DNA of 64,000 nucleotides from contig OZ025255.1 of NCBI GenBank assembly GCA_964019135.1, forward strand, positions 8,556,001-8,620,000, given 5' to 3'. Below, one piece after another: positions 10,120 to 22,605 of the stretch (its first letter is position 1; every line of letters begins with the position of its first letter). The notes under the pieces were generated by a model. It saw only the letters and a list, made by a program, of their open reading frames with translations. It made no database searches and was not told the origin of the DNA. The stretch comes from Arenicola marina. Taxonomy: Eukaryota; Annelida; Polychaeta; Arenicolidae. A program made the translations under genes and the position numbers.

Positions 10120-11897
10120 TTTTAAAGGTATCGCACTCTAATCAATGCCAAGTGCATATGTCAACCTACCTTGTGAGGTGGTCTTGGGATGTGCAGTAAT
10201 TCCATCCTAATTTCACATTTGTTCTTATGGGGTTCCATTGTGACTTATTGGGTTCGATACGTTATGACTACTAAGTTTATGATGACTCGCTAGGTGGCGG
10301 GTGCATTTGTATCTTTTTGCCTCCTGTGGCGTTTCCTGGCATGCTGAACACCGCAACGGTAACTTCGGAATTTACATGGGCACAGACTCCAGTGAAAACA
10401 ACCATACACTAACGTAAGACTCGAGTAAAAGCAACCGGCAGCCTTTGTTCTATGTCCAACGTCATTTCTCGATTGGCATCATTGCAACTTTGCTTTACTC
10501 ATAGATGCACGTAAAACGCCCAATAGTCGATTGCCAATCGGCTTGAAAGAGGACGAATATTACATTGTGGCAGACGAGAGGAAGAAAAATCATTATTGTC
10601 AGACATTCACTCTGCCCCTAATTAAAATAAAATGCATATGTGATACGACTATCTTAATTATGTGCTAATAAATAAGAATGGAATTGAAAAAAATGTTCTC
10701 AGGGAGCAATTGGTCACTTGTATAACGTCTTTAAAAACCATTTGTTTCTATGTCACCACCACCACCTCCCATGGAGTGCCGGTGTGGTATGCGGGGGATC
10801 GCCCCCTACCCCCCTCCCCAACACCCCCATGCGGAGATTCCCCCCCTGGATCTATCATAATGGCACCATACGAACCCACGGAATCGCGGAGAGGGCCGGG
10901 GCAGAGAGTCTATATTAGTAAACGATGCATTTTGCAGTGCGGTATGGTGCGTTATATTGCAGTGTTTAGCATGGCCCGGTGCACCTTGCCCTTTTCTTTT
11001 TCACAGGTATATCTCTTATGAAAGGGGCGTGTGACCGGTATGCCATACAGCTTTCTTTATGTGTAACACATGCTCTCTGGTTACGTTAGTTCTTGATCGT
11101 GAGATAGGCCATTAAGACCCACATTTATACAAATACATAACATGGTGTCAAAAATGCTAGAAGACTTAGGGATGGACGCTTTAGTACCACCACCAGCGTT
11201 GTCATTTGAAGGTAACATCGCTGAAAATTGGAGACGTTGGAAGCAGAGATTTGAACTTTATCTCCGTGCTACCGAACAGGACGTAAAGCCACAAGCTTTG
11301 CAATGTGCAATCTTTCTTTACGTAATAGGAGAAGCAGCATTGGAAGTGTACAACAGTTTTAGCTTCGAAACAGAAGAAGAGAGGAATGTTCTGCAGAATT
11401 TAAAGGACAAATTTGAGGAAGTATTTGCGAAGAACCTGACTTATAAACGCTATAAATTCTTTACAAAAAAGCAGAAATTTACAGAATCTTTCGACAACTT
11501 TTTAACAGATTTGAAGGCAAAGTCCAAGTGGTGTGAATTTGGGGGACTCGCTGAGTCTCTGATAAAAGACCAAATCGTATGTGGTGTATCAGATAATTCT
11601 GTAAGGGAACGCCTATTGCAAGATAATGATTTAAATCTGAAGCGTGCAGTGGACATATGTCGTGCTCAGGAGACATTTGAACGACGATTTAACATTGGTT
11701 GTCTTTGTGTGTTGTTTTTACTATTGTTTATCATGGTTTGTTCCTCCCTTGTACGTATTGTCTGGTGAGTGAGAGCCCTAGCTGTTATTTTATATCATTG
11801 CATATTTTTCATTTCTTGTCGTTCACTTTCTTGATGTCTGAAGATAGAATAAGGTATATGGACTACATAAACACGATGATTGTATGCCCACACATTA
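10120..11897 (+). repeat. Duplicated fossil retroelement segment, copy A
   Basis: Collinear with 31130-33020. Both carry GGGGTTCCATT, CGCTAGGTGGCGGGTG, GGAATTGAAAAAAATGTT, a C-rich block, a gag region and the same tail ending ATTATTAGTAACG. The leader part (before about 11265) is visibly more diverged between copies than the gag-to-tail part, which is almost identical. Confidence 0.75.
11142..11690 (+). mobile_element. Fossil Ty3/Gypsy-type retroelement, gag region (copy A)
   Basis: The translation (ENWRRWKQRFELYLRATEQ, YKRYKFFTKKQKFTESFDNF, CEFGGLAESLIKDQIVCG, RAVDICRAQE) is the classic N-terminal gag module of K02A2.6-type Ty3/Gypsy elements: capsid-like segment, then LIKDQIV and the ICRA motif just ahead of where zinc knuckles would follow. 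The downstream coding parts are absent; the reading continues into unrelated sequence. Broken remnant. Its near-identical tail with the second copy suggests a recent duplication or conversion. Confidence 0.75.
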
Positions 11898-11905
11898 TTA
11901 GTAAC

Positions 11906-12437
11906 GTTTTATGTGTGCGATACCTCACGAGGTCAGATTTTGGTGACAACGACTTTATATGCGACCTTAATGTTTCACTGCGCAGTGCTACAGAAAAGGA
12001 CAATAAGCCACAAACTTTGCAATGTGCAACCTTTCTTCACGTAATAGGAGAAGCGGCATTGGAAGTGTATGACCAATTTGACTTCGAAACAGACGAAGAG
12101 AGGAAAGTTCTGCAGAATTTAAAGGATAAATTTGAGGAATTTTGTATCCCAAAGAAGAATGTGACTTATGAACGGTATAAATTCATTACCAGAAAGCAGA
12201 AATTTTTCGAATCTTTCAACCAGTTCGTAAAAGATTTGAAGGCAAAGTCTAAGTCGTGTGAATTTGGGGGACTCGCTGAATCTCTGATAAAGGACCAAAT
12301 AGTGCATGGTATATCAGGTATATCAAGTAGATTTGTCAGGAAACGCTTATTGCAAGAAAATGGTTTAAATCTAAAGCGAGCAATGGACATATGTCGTGCT
12401 CATGATACCTTAATGGAACGATTTTTTTTTTTTTTTT
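11906..12437 (+). mobile_element. Second, diverged fossil Gypsy-type gag fragment
   Basis: The segment encodes the same gag module as the preceding one but clearly diverged (KNVTYERYKFITRKQKF, CEFGGLAESLIKDQIVHG, RAMDICRAHD). It ends in a T-run. Its first ~80 bp (TGTGCGATACCTCACGAGG...) are the inverted counterpart of 31060-31140. Only the gag part is present; a remnant. Confidence 0.7.
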
Positions 12438-12499
12438 ACGATTTATGATCATCCATTCGGTATGCCGATGTGCCCCGTTCAAAGCAGCACTGATGGGGT

Positions 12500-13300
12500 A
12501 TTCGGGAGAAGATGGCGGCTGATTGGAAAGTGACTGTCAAGGCTGGTTCCATTACCCCTAAATGAACCGGACATGACCGGTGTGAACATTTCACGAACAG
12601 CCTGACCGACAGGTCCGGAAGAGGTTGAGTAGGCCTATACCGGGCGAGCTACCGGTCCTGGCCCAAAGAAATGCGCCCAGTGATGCTCCCTGGTCTTCGA
12701 GCGTTCTTGATTCGCGCGCCATCGCCGAGTCAAGTGTTACCGAGGCACAGCCTCATCAGATGCATGGAGACTGCTGTGCCACCGTCTGAGTCGCCGAGCG
12801 TTTCACGTACCCTGTGAAACTGTTGACAACGTAACGTCATCTGTAATTGACAACCAGAAATGAACCATCACGACACACCTTGTGACTTTATTGTGTCATA
12901 TGATAATTAGATTGGATTGTTTGTTGTCTCATATCATAATTGGATTGAATTGTTTGTTGTGTGCATATCATAATTGGATTGTATTGTATGTTGTGTCATA
13001 TGATAATTGGATTCGATTGTTTGTTGTGTCCTATGGTAATTTGATTGGATTGTTTGTTGTGTCAAAAATAATTGGATTGGATGTAAAGTTCTCTAATATT
13101 ATCTCTATTATTGTAATTAACATATCAATGTGACTGATTTAATATAACGATTATATTTCCATAGGACGGAGGATGTAATGTATTGATCATTGTGACTTAT
13201 AGTTTGTTCTTTATATATTTCTTGGCCACCAGGTGCATCTCATATGGACGTGGGACTTGCAATAAAGCCTTTTTCATGTGTAACCGACATGCTCGCAGCT
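12500..13300 (+). repeat. LTR-like block, copy 2 (fossil)
   Basis: 12500-12715 (ATGGCGGCTGATTGGAAAGT...) and 12715-13300 match 39810-40535 in order. It contains AGTGTTACCGAGGCACAGCC, AATTAACATATCAATGTG, GATCATTGTGACTTATAG and GACTTGCAATAAAG. An internal ~41-bp minisatellite enlarges this copy. Confidence 0.5.
12890..13085. repeat. ~41-bp minisatellite (5 units)
   Basis: About five units of TTGTTGTGTCATATGATAAT followed by TGGATTGGATTG. It lies inside the LTR-like block and is absent from the block's copies at 9680 and 40015, so it expanded locally. Confidence 0.75.
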
Positions 13301-13366
13301 TGATATTGAGGTCCAAAGGACGTGGGAAACACTATGCCCATGCCCATGCGGAATTGATATAAAAAT

Positions 13367-13545
13367 TTGCGGAAAACTCGATCGTTTCATTTTATACATT
13401 CAGAAAAAAAACCCTGATAACATCGCCGTTTCGGCTGTGATGTGGCAAACGTGTCTATCCCGGGACACCACAGAACTCTGTCTCGACACTGATAGGCCTA
13501 CTTATAACAAGGCATCGCGAAGCACACGAACTGACCACCAAGGAG
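13367..13545. repeat. Partial copy of the TTAA MITE interior
   Basis: It matches about 1975-2170 (AAAACTCGATCGTTTCA, ACATCGCCGTTTCGGCTGTG, GGCATCGCGAAGCACACGAA). The terminal repeats are missing, and the copy stops where the LINE fragment starts at about 13546. Confidence 0.65.
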
Positions 13546-14800
13546 ATTGTTGACATAGCCAAATCCCTAAAACTGAAGTCCGCCCCCGGAGAAGACAAGA
13601 TTTCCTATCTCCTCAGTAAAAGTGCCAGATGACACCGTCCAGTCCGTAAAAACACATATACAACGCCTGCCTTACCATAGGATACTACCCTAAAACCTGG
13701 AAGTCAGCGATAGGCACCATGATCCCCAAGCCCCAAAAGGGACCACTCGGTGCCAAAAAACTTCCGCCCGATTAGTCTAATAAAATGCCCAGGAAGTGAG
13801 AGAAACTTCTTCAATAAATGGCAGAGAGCTTATCGCAAAGGCATGGAAGCCACCGAACACATCTACAGACTCGGCAGTATCGTTAAAAAATGTCTAAAGA
13901 ATAAATGGTCGGCCGGGGCCATCCTGCTAGATGTGGAAAAAGCGTTCGACTCCGTGTGGCACGATGGCATAAAATACAAACTACTAAAACTGGGTCTGCC
14001 CACCAAGCTAACACGAATTCTATCTTCTTTCCTAAACGACAGAACCATTAAAGTTCGAGTAGGTGAGTATCGAGTATCAGACGAAGCAGTCCTAAATGCC
14101 GGTAGGCCTAACCCCCAAGGTTCTGTCCTAAGTCCCCTCTTATTTCTGATCTATGGCAACGACATCCCTAACAACCTAGTCCTGCAAGCAAGCCGCGGTT
14201 CCGCGACTGGACCCTTATCGGAGCGGACTACGTTACATCTATGGAACCACTAACAACCCTGCTAACCGGTCTACCAAGTCTCAGTTTGCTGACGACTTGG
14301 GTCTATGGTCAACTGATAAAAACCCACGATATATCATGCCCGTCCTCCAGAGAGAGCTGGACGAGTTAGAGGTTCGTTGTTCTCGCTAGCGGGTATAGTT
14401 AACCGCCCGTAAAACACAGTTCTTATTTACTAACAAACGAAAGACACCGCCAGATCTTACCCCACTATTCCTCTTCGGCACTCGAGAGGGTAAAGGAAGT
14501 CACGCTACTGGGAGTAACCATGAACATTAAGCTTACCATGGCGGGTCACCTTAAAAACATCAAGAACAAGGTCCTTCCAAGGATCTGCCTCATGAAAAGA
14601 ATCCGAGGCACTAACTGGGGGGCCAACTCAAAAATCCAAGTCCAGATGTAACAAGAACTTCATTCGCCCAGTAATGGAATACGGCAGTGTACTCACTGCT
14701 GACCTTCTCCCCACTAATCTAAAAGAAGTCCATATATCATGGAAAACAGAGCCCTCAGAGTAGCCCTACGGAAGCCCATGACCACTAAACGTAGCACTCT
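13546..14800 (+). mobile_element. Decayed LINE reverse transcriptase fragment
   Basis: The best stretch (13750-14253) encodes RT signatures of a jockey/CR1-group non-LTR retrotransposon: NFRPISLIKC, DVEKAFDSVWHDG, then PQGSVLSPLLFLIYGNDIP. Further on, in another frame, are QFADDLGLW (catalytic Y/FADD box) and KEVTLLGVTMN. Several frameshifts and stops separate these blocks. There is no endonuclease upstream and no clear 3' tail, so this is an old 5'-truncated copy. Confidence 0.75.
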
Positions 14801-14869
14801 AGGCTCTTCCACAGCTCTAGTCCCATATGAGACAGTTGTTGCTCCGCACAACAGTCCCATGTCCGCATG

Positions 14870-15660
14870 TAGAAAATGAGGGTGTAAGATTTGTTTTTGT
14901 GGGCGACTAAGTGTTGTTAACCGCACGATCCATCAAACCCTTGTCATTTTGTACTCTGATACCTTAACTTCATATTTACCACAAAACCCACATGCATATG
15001 AACTAACAAAGTATCGCATTACTATCAAGTCGGTTGAAATGATACTTTCTTGTTGTTTATCGCGCCTTTTCGTATTTAGTCATTTTTCACCAGCGGCTTT
15101 CGCCAGGTGGCGTTTCGCTTATTGCGTGTCAATGGCTGGGTGTATGAAGCGCCACCAAGCGAATGGTGCGGTTTTAGCGACATGCACGCATGCGCAGTTT
15201 CTCCACTGGGTGGGCAAGGTGGTGGACAGAACTGAGTTGTCCGCTGCTTCGAAAAATCAACAGACGATATCGTCGTAATCACGGAGACTTCAACCAAAAT
15301 AACAAGATAATTAAGTTGTAAGATGCATACTTTTAGAAACTATTGCCATACCCCAAAAAGTTCTCGCCATCAGCACCGCTTCTCGCCACGCGTGTTTGTA
15401 AAATACCGTACAGGATTTGATAGACCGGACATGTGGCGTGGTTTCCCAACAACGTCACATGGGGCTACCACAGCTCCACCTCCGATCGCTGAGTGAGCGG
15501 GCCACGCAGCGGGGGGCTGTGACTACGTAGCACTCTCGATGAGCTTGCAGGTATCGCCCCCATAAAAGAGAGACTATCGAAGTTGAAAGCTAAATTTGAG
15601 ACTATCGGAGTTGAAAGCTAAATGCCTCGTTCGCTTCGGCCATAGCTAACTCATGCAAGA
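14870..15660. other. Gene-free stretch
   Basis: I see no recognisable coding region or element. A short direct repeat GA(G)ACTATCGAAGTTGAAAGCTAAAT occurs twice near 15570-15625 (shared core GAGTTGAAAGCTAAAT). Confidence 0.4.
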
Positions 15661-15664
15661 CCTT

Positions 15665-17655
15665 AAACAAGAGCATTGGATTGGATTGGATTTATTTCAA
15701 AAAAAATTCGAGGCCTTCAGGCCCATAATACAACAAAATTATCACGTAAACGTTTAACAAGGTGCGCACAACAACAGCAAATTCATAACTTAGTACGCAA
15801 CTTCATGTCTAATTTCATTTAACATTGCTGAGCGCGTTTTTCAACAGTTTATACAAACATAGCTACCCCTCGCTGAGTAGTGGCATAATTTGAAGTCATC
15901 AGGTGCACGAAATTTATATAAGTGGGGGGATTCCAACATGTTTGATCTATATATAAGCTTCTAATGTCAGAGAATCGCGGGCAACAAAGCAACACATGAA
16001 ACTCGTCCTCTATAACAATAACAGTTTGGCCTTCACAATATTTACACAATCTATTCCATCAAGGTCCCGTCTCGCCATCCCAGTTCAATTGCTAGGCGAT
16101 GCGCCGAACATCTAAAACGCGCGAGCGCATTTCTTGCTTTAAAGATATTTACATTTGTAAGGTACGTTTCTGGAAGTATTACATTTTTTATGGTATAATA
16201 AACACTTAATCGACTATGATTTCGAACTCACATGGCCCATTCCTCTCTCGCGCACTCTTGCATCCTATCACGAATTTCACTGTTAAACGTTTGCTCGTCT
16301 TCCACTCCTTGATTTGCCCATACATCTTCGTAACCATACTTAATCAATAACATTCTAATGCCAGTTACCCATGTTGTCTTACCATTTTGATCCAAGCATT
16401 TTACCTTTTCAATTGCTATGTAGTCTTGAAATCCACAGCTTTCCGCTCCGTAAGTCAATATTGGTGTTATTATCCTATCAAAAAATATGAACGCACCATT
16501 TACAGGGAGACCATTTACTCTGTTAGCTAGTTCGTAAATGTTTGCCAGTGCTCTGTTTCCCTGAGCCGCTAGAGCTGTGGCAGCCTTTGTCCAACAAAAT
16601 TTACTGGTTAATACAATTCCTAAATATTTATAGCAAGAGACGACCTCCAAACTTTCACCCTTAAAAAAACATTTTTCATTTGACTTAACAATTCCACCCC
16701 TTCGATGGACAATTACTTTAGACTTTTCCATGTTAACCTTCAAGCACTATTTGTCACTAAATTGTTCCAATACCTTTATTATTGATTGTAGTCTACCTAC
16801 TGTATCTGCACAATTTCCTAGATCGCCAGCGAACATCAAGTTGGCTATACAAGGTGCGTCCTCGCTTATAAAGTCCTTGCTTACCTACCCACAATGACAA
16901 TCTCTGGTTTAAAAGTTTAGTGAACAATTTACTGAGCGAGGACAACAGCGATATTTCACGATAATTATTCATATCCGTTTTCAGGCCCTTTTCATGTATC
17001 AGTAGAATAAGTGCATTACCCCATTCAGCGGGAAAATGTTCTGTAAGTAAGATCTGATTAAACAGCCGTACTAAATAAGGAACGATGTCACAATCTATAG
17101 CTTTCCACATGCATCTCGTTTACCATCATACACTGCAGCTTTGCCAAGAGCGAGCTTATCTAGACACGTTTGAATTTCGTTTGGTGTGAAATCCCGATTT
17201 AACTCACTGTCATCGAAAAAATTAACGTCACATTTGTCACAAGAAACATTGTGTGTTTCAAAAAATGTTCCTACCTCGCCTTGAAAGACATCGTCAAATA
17301 GCATTTCTGTTTCATTGAGCAGATTTTCAAAGTATGTCTTCCAGTCATCAGACGACATGTTTTCTTGAGTGGCTTTCTTAACCTGCATCCTGCTTATACA
17401 TCTCCAGAAGTCATTCTGATTTTGACTGCTTTGCACGATTTCATCTTGCAGCCTCCTGCTTTGACAGGTTCTTTTCGCTTTACACAATTTTTTTATGTTC
17501 TCCTTGAAGCTTTTTTTTTATAATCAGTTAAATGCTCTGCTGTATTTGTTTGCCGAAATAACTCCAGGGACATGAACTTGCGAGATATATTATTGCTGCA
17601 GTCCGCGTCCCACCATGGCGGTTGTCGCTCCCTTACATTATGTAGAACGACGCAC
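15665..17655 (-). mobile_element. Old LINE, piece 3: RT, C-terminal domain and 3' tail
   Basis: This is the downstream part of one minus-strand LINE that spans 26107 down to 15665. It begins in the endonuclease-RT linker (RERQPPWWDADC at about 17620), then RT blocks (HFPAEWGNALILLIHEKG, NNYREISLLSSLSKLF). A large internal RT deletion follows, then FAGD in place of the YADD box, KVNMEKSKVIVHRRGG, and a C-terminal CKYCEG...HVLLCCP zinc-finger-like motif (15849-16049). The 3' end at about 15669-15690 is a short (ATCCA)n tail after AAATAAAT, the tail style of CR1/L2-like LINEs. Dead copy with frameshifts. Confidence 0.8.
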
Positions 17656-18189
17656 CCCAGTGGGCACCCGACGTCGGGAAGACGTCTTATATTGGTCGGT
17701 CGGTCGAAGACCACCTGAAGACCAGGTCAAGACCAATTTAGTCTGGTCGCAATGTGGTCTTAACTCAGACGTCCCACGTACGTCATAATTCAGACGTCCC
17801 ACGTCTGTCCTAGCTAACTTGGTCGGGCTCGGGTATGGGATATAAGCCTATACTTGCATTCATCCAAAATGCGCCTTTTTTACGTTTACTAATATCTCGA
17901 TTGCGACTATGAAATCGATCAGATTGACGCTAACTGCAATGTGTAAGCGAGGTGTGAATGTCGAGCTCGGGCGGGCTACGAAATCCGTTGAGCTATAGAC
18001 CGATTCCCGCTCAGTTTAAGCGGAGTACTAGCTTACGCGGAAAAATATATTTCCAATATTTGCCAGATTTATCATTAATATAATTCAAGGAGAATTCAAT
18101 ATACGAAAACATGTTTGCTTGAAGCAAAGTGCTCACTGTATGGAACCGACATTTAAGGACTTAATATAAAAAGGGGATGGCGTCCTACC

Positions 18190-18272
18190 CTTATGAAAAT
18201 ATACCATGGTTTACCATGGTAAGTCATGATATACCATGGTATAGCATGGTATACCTTACCATGGTATACCTC
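18190..18272. repeat. TACCATGGTA palindromic repeats, block 1
   Basis: Repeated self-complementary ATACCATGGTAT units. The same repeat recurs at 20818-20950 and 22435-22600, on either side of the LINE at 20951-22430. Confidence 0.75.
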
Positions 18273-19039
18273 CAATATAAACTGAAAATGTGCGTTTGTA
18301 GAGCGAGTTTCCCGGGGAATATAATAAACCGAGCGGGCTCGGTCCAAGGAAAAAAAAATCCCCTTCCGACCGGATATTTTCGCGTTCAAACGTTTGAGGC
18401 GATTTTCGGGGTGAAACGCCCCTTACAATCTAATTTCGGCGGTCAAGTAGTGGTTTACCGCGGACCTCCTCTGCCCCCCCCCCCCCCCACCCCAGCTGCA
18501 AACCCAATAATGTACTGAGTCCCCCCACCCCACCCCGTGCCACAGCGCGGAAGTGAGCAGTGCGCCACCAGGAGGCATATTACGCTGCCGCCTGGCGGAG
18601 ATGCGCGGCGGAGATCCCACGGCGCATGCGCGAAGTTTGAAAAATATTGCGGAAAGGCGAGAGGAGTTCTGCGGCATGTGTATACGAATAGCTTATATTC
18701 ACGAATATTTGCTTATGTATATGAATGAAAGGTGTGTATTTATAAATACTATACTGTATAGCACCTGAAAACACTCAGGTTTGAGCGTGACACCTTAACA
18801 TAAGGACAATAGGAGCCTTTATAAATTGAAATTTGTTTACAGTCTTGTCAACTGGTCATACCACTCCTTGCCCCCCCCCCACCCCCACTCCGCCACCGGC
18901 CCGTGTCAGTTGATTTAGGTCGCCTGTACAGCCACTGACATACCAGGAACCCTCTACACTACAGTACAGGAACCCCAAGCGCCGGGTGAAATGGCAAACG
19001 CCCCAGGTCGATCTGGAGCTTGTGGTTCGATACTGTGTC

Positions 19040-19186
19040 CCCCTATACTATAGCACAGCCACAGGCACTCAGATTTGTTGACAAACAATACCCCAAGGCA
19101 AGGGTCAAGCACCTATAAAGAAAGATGCTTGACCCTTGGAGTATTGTTTGTAAACAAATCTGAGCGCCTGTGCCCTATAGTATAGG
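19040..19186. repeat. Long imperfect hairpin (foldback)
   Basis: The left arm CTATACTATAGCACAGCCAC...CAAACAATACCCCAAGG...GGGTCAAGCA pairs with the right arm TGCTTGACCC...GTATTGTTTG...CTATAGTATAG over about 65 bp. The loop is short, around 19110-19120. No target duplication was resolved. Confidence 0.6.
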
Positions 19187-19429
19187 CTATACTGCCACAC
19201 TAGCCTGGGGCCATTTTCATGGAATCTAGGTGTGCGCTAGCTGTTCGATCAAACAATCAAAACACAACTTAGCCAAACTGATTGCCTGCAGTGAAAAATA
19301 CAACATATATGTCGCTAATGGGTTCTGTGTGTGGCTAAAGTAAATTGAAGGTATTTAGCCACAGTGGCTAATTGAAATGAATTTCTAGAGCACACCCAGT
19401 GAAACCATCGTCTGTTCTTATCATGAGCG

Positions 19430-19572
19430 CTTAAATCCATTGATCACTCGTAGGCTGGCAGCCGCCTATGACCCTATATGGTCATAGGTGGCTGCCAGCC
19501 TACAAGTGATCAATGGATATAGGGTCATAGGCGGCTGCCAGCCTACGAGTGATCAATGGATTTAAGCCCTCA
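19430..19572. repeat. Three-arm palindromic repeat
   Basis: A ~42-bp unit (ATTGATCACTCGTAGGCTGG followed by CAGCCGCCTATGACC) occurs once forward (19434-19475) and then twice in inverted orientation (19478-19518 and 19519-19562). Forward-inverted-inverted order suggests a foldback that duplicated one arm. Confidence 0.7.
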
Positions 19573-20817
19573 TGGTTCTTATGTGTATGAACCTTTGACT
19601 TTGTACAGAGATTGGGACCCATAAGTCTTATTTCCCTCATTAACATAAGTTACTTTATTGGTTCCTTTGTATGTACATGTGTCTACAAGTGCCTCAACCT
19701 TAGCCCTGACCCTGTTGCATGCCTGCCCCTAATTATTTGGTGATGGTGAAAAACCAGGGAATTGTTTTAGTGTTTCATGTGGGAACCATGTGCCACGGTA
19801 TGGTCTTGGTTTTAGGCTATACCATTTATAAAATTATCTTTGGTATTTATTTTGCTTCTTACGTGATGTATTAATAAATGTAGTACAAACTTTTGTATGA
19901 TATCTTTCCAAGATATTACCATCCATGTCTTATAATGCTAAACAACACTGGTGAATAATAATTTACTAAGATGATAAGTGTATCCTTTGTTACAGATCAA
20001 GTCAGGAGAAAATTTTGTGGCAAAGATGTAAAAGAAACTTGCAAGTTAATGCGAGAGAAGATCAGCAATGTGGTACAGACTGGAAAGAAGAACTGAAGGA
20101 TCTACTTATTTTATCAATTGAAATGAATATATTTGTATATAAAGTATTGTTTATTAATATGTTAGATGCATTGAATAGTAGTCATTTAAAAGTTGAGTAG
20201 TAGTTTTATAGTAGTTCCAAAGTACTGCATGGTAGTGCGTCTCATTCTGAGGTGGAATTTGTATGTATCAGTTAGGAATAAGAAAGATTACTTTATCAAT
20301 TCAATTATAACTAGATTATAAGTAGATTCCTGCTTATGAGTTAGAGTATACATATTATTTTGGTAGATATCCAATACAGCTGTTTTTTCCATAATGGCAT
20401 TTTCTTTCAATTACTTCAAATGTATACATTGTAAACTGAACACAATGGAATTTCAATATTTAAACAAGCATTGTTTTTACTTGGCAAAGTCCTGTCACTT
20501 TAAAAAAAAATTATGTAAAATTTAAAATGTAATGTGTGGAAAATGTGCGTAAAAATGATGCTGCTGTATGGTGTATAATAATATGATTTGTTGATTTACT
20601 TTGTATGTCAATATGCATATAAGCAATGAACATTTCTTTACATAATGGTAGCTTATTTTTCTAATATATCTCTATGAGCTAAATATATGTATATAATGTG
20701 CATGTCACATGTTCACATACTGCACTTTTTTTATAATAATACATATATGAAAGCGGATTGTGAATCTTTGTATTCTTTATTCTTGTATTTTTCAGACTTG
20801 ATGTCGATTAGTGTCTT

Positions 20818-20950
20818 AGTATACCATGGTATCCATGTAGTAAAGTATCATGGTATGCATACCTTGGTAAGATACCATGTTACATTAGCATACCATGGTA
20901 TGATACCATGGTAAATTACCATGGTACATTATCCCATGGTATACCATGGT
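20818..20950. repeat. TACCATGGTA palindromic repeats, block 2
   Basis: A run of TACCATGGTA-type units ending directly at the T-run that is the poly(A) tail of the minus-strand LINE. Confidence 0.8.
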
Positions 20951-20984
<34 letters not shown>

Positions 20985-22430
20985 TCTCCGAAAAGCGGCG
21001 TATAACACATTGACAATATCTGTACACAACTATGCAAACATACAAACGTCACCTTTAAGTATCAGCTATTACATCATATATTGGGTCCCACTTGGCTTTA
21101 AAACTTTCCCTTGCTCTTTCCGGTGTTTCTGCCACTCTGCTCTCTATCTCGAAATAGTATTTTATAAGCCGAATTATAGCCGTTACCCTTGGCGTGACTC
21201 CTTTCCACTTACAAACATATATATGGTATTTGGTAACAATGAAAACAAGGTTAATCAGTTCTTTATGTGGTAAAGCTGCCCCGAGCATAGCAGATGTGAA
21301 GTTGATATATTTACTAAAATTGGATCGGCTTGACTCATCTAGCCATGCGCCTATGTTTTCCCATATCTGCTTTACTATAACACAATTCCAAAACATATGT
21401 TTTATTGTTTCGTCATTCTGGTTACATAAGGCGCATCTTTTTGATTCAGCCAATTTACACAAAAACAAGTGGGAGTTGGTAACCATATTTCTACACAAAA
21501 AATTATACTGGAAACTCCGCAGTCTTTCGTCCAGGGTGGAGCTCAAGGGTAACTTATAAATTGTTCGCCATTGGTATTCATCAATATTCTGGTTGAGCTT
21601 CTCTTTCCATTTCGATTCACTAGTCTTCACAAATGTACACTCTTTCACCAGTAGCTTATATACAACATTACAAATTCTCTCGTTCTGCCTTAAAAACTTG
21701 ATATGTATTCTCTCTATACCAGGTTGCTTTTTTCCCTGCTCTTGGCTTTGTGCTCTCCATTGTCTGGGAAGGCTATGCGTTAAACTATAAAAATCCGCGA
21801 AGTTCATAATAACATTATATCTTTTACCAAACTCACTCCATCCATAGGGAGAACCGTCTTCCCTTAGCATATCGTTATAGTAAATCACCCCTTTCTTGAT
21901 AAGTTCAGCTTTTCGTCGAGTAAGATTTTCGTTCTTTAAGAAGTAAGAATTCCAAATTGGCGCATCAAAAGGATGCTCCCCACGTATTATATTTTTGACA
22001 TAAATCCATTCTCTTAAAACCTCTGATCAAAAAGGGTTTGCTTTCGCTTCCAACAGATGCAGCGATTGCGGGTCAAGCTCCCAACAAGGTTTTGTCTTCG
22101 CAAATAGTTTCAGTAAAGAGGTTCTGCCAGGCTCCTTCAGTGGCAACTAGTCTTTTTATCCAAGTAATCTTTAACGCCTTTATAAAAGATGGTATGTGGG
22201 TCAGGTTAAGCCCACCGTCCTCTACCTGTTGTACCATGCGTTTTAGTGCAATTTTAGACCGTTTTTTCTTCCATAAAAATGACCGTACAATACCCTCAAG
22301 ACGATTAACAAATGATTTATCTGGTAGGGGCAGAACAGACAGAACGTGCACCAACTTTGGTATAGCTAAAGTTTTCAAAACTGTCACTCTGCCTCTTAAC
22401 GACAGGTTTCTTCGCCCATAAGCTATATAA
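20951..22430 (-). mobile_element. 5'-truncated L1/Tx1-type LINE with poly(A) tail
   Basis: On the minus strand the copy enters in the RT thumb region (RRNLSLRGRVTVLKTLAIPK, LSVLPLPDKSF, IVRSFLWKKKRSKI, GGLNLTHIPSFIKALKITWIK). That block is diagnostic of L1/Tx1-group ORF2. A C-terminal region follows with CALCNQNDETIKHMFWNC (C-x2-C-x8-H-x4-C). One frame change separates 22073-22430 from the 277-aa stretch at 21055-21888. The 3' end is a run of about 30 A (T on the plus strand, 20951-20981). Both flanks are TACCATGGTA repeats, so the copy sits inside that repeat. Confidence 0.85.
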
Positions 22431-22434
22431 TATT

Positions 22435-22605
22435 ACCCGGTACCATGGTAATTTACCATGGTATACCATATAATAGTACCATGGTAAAATACCTTCGCCA
22501 AAACACCATGGTATACCATGGTAACCATGTTAAAACACCATGGTATACCATGGTAACCATGTTAAAACACCATGGTATACCACGGTAACCATGGTAAAAT
22601 ACCAT
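22435..22605. repeat. TACCATGGTA palindromic repeats, block 3
   Basis: Tandem units alternating ACCATGGTATACCATGGTAA with short spacers such as CCATGTTAAAAC. The block abuts the truncated 5' end of the LINE at 20951-22430. Confidence 0.8.
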
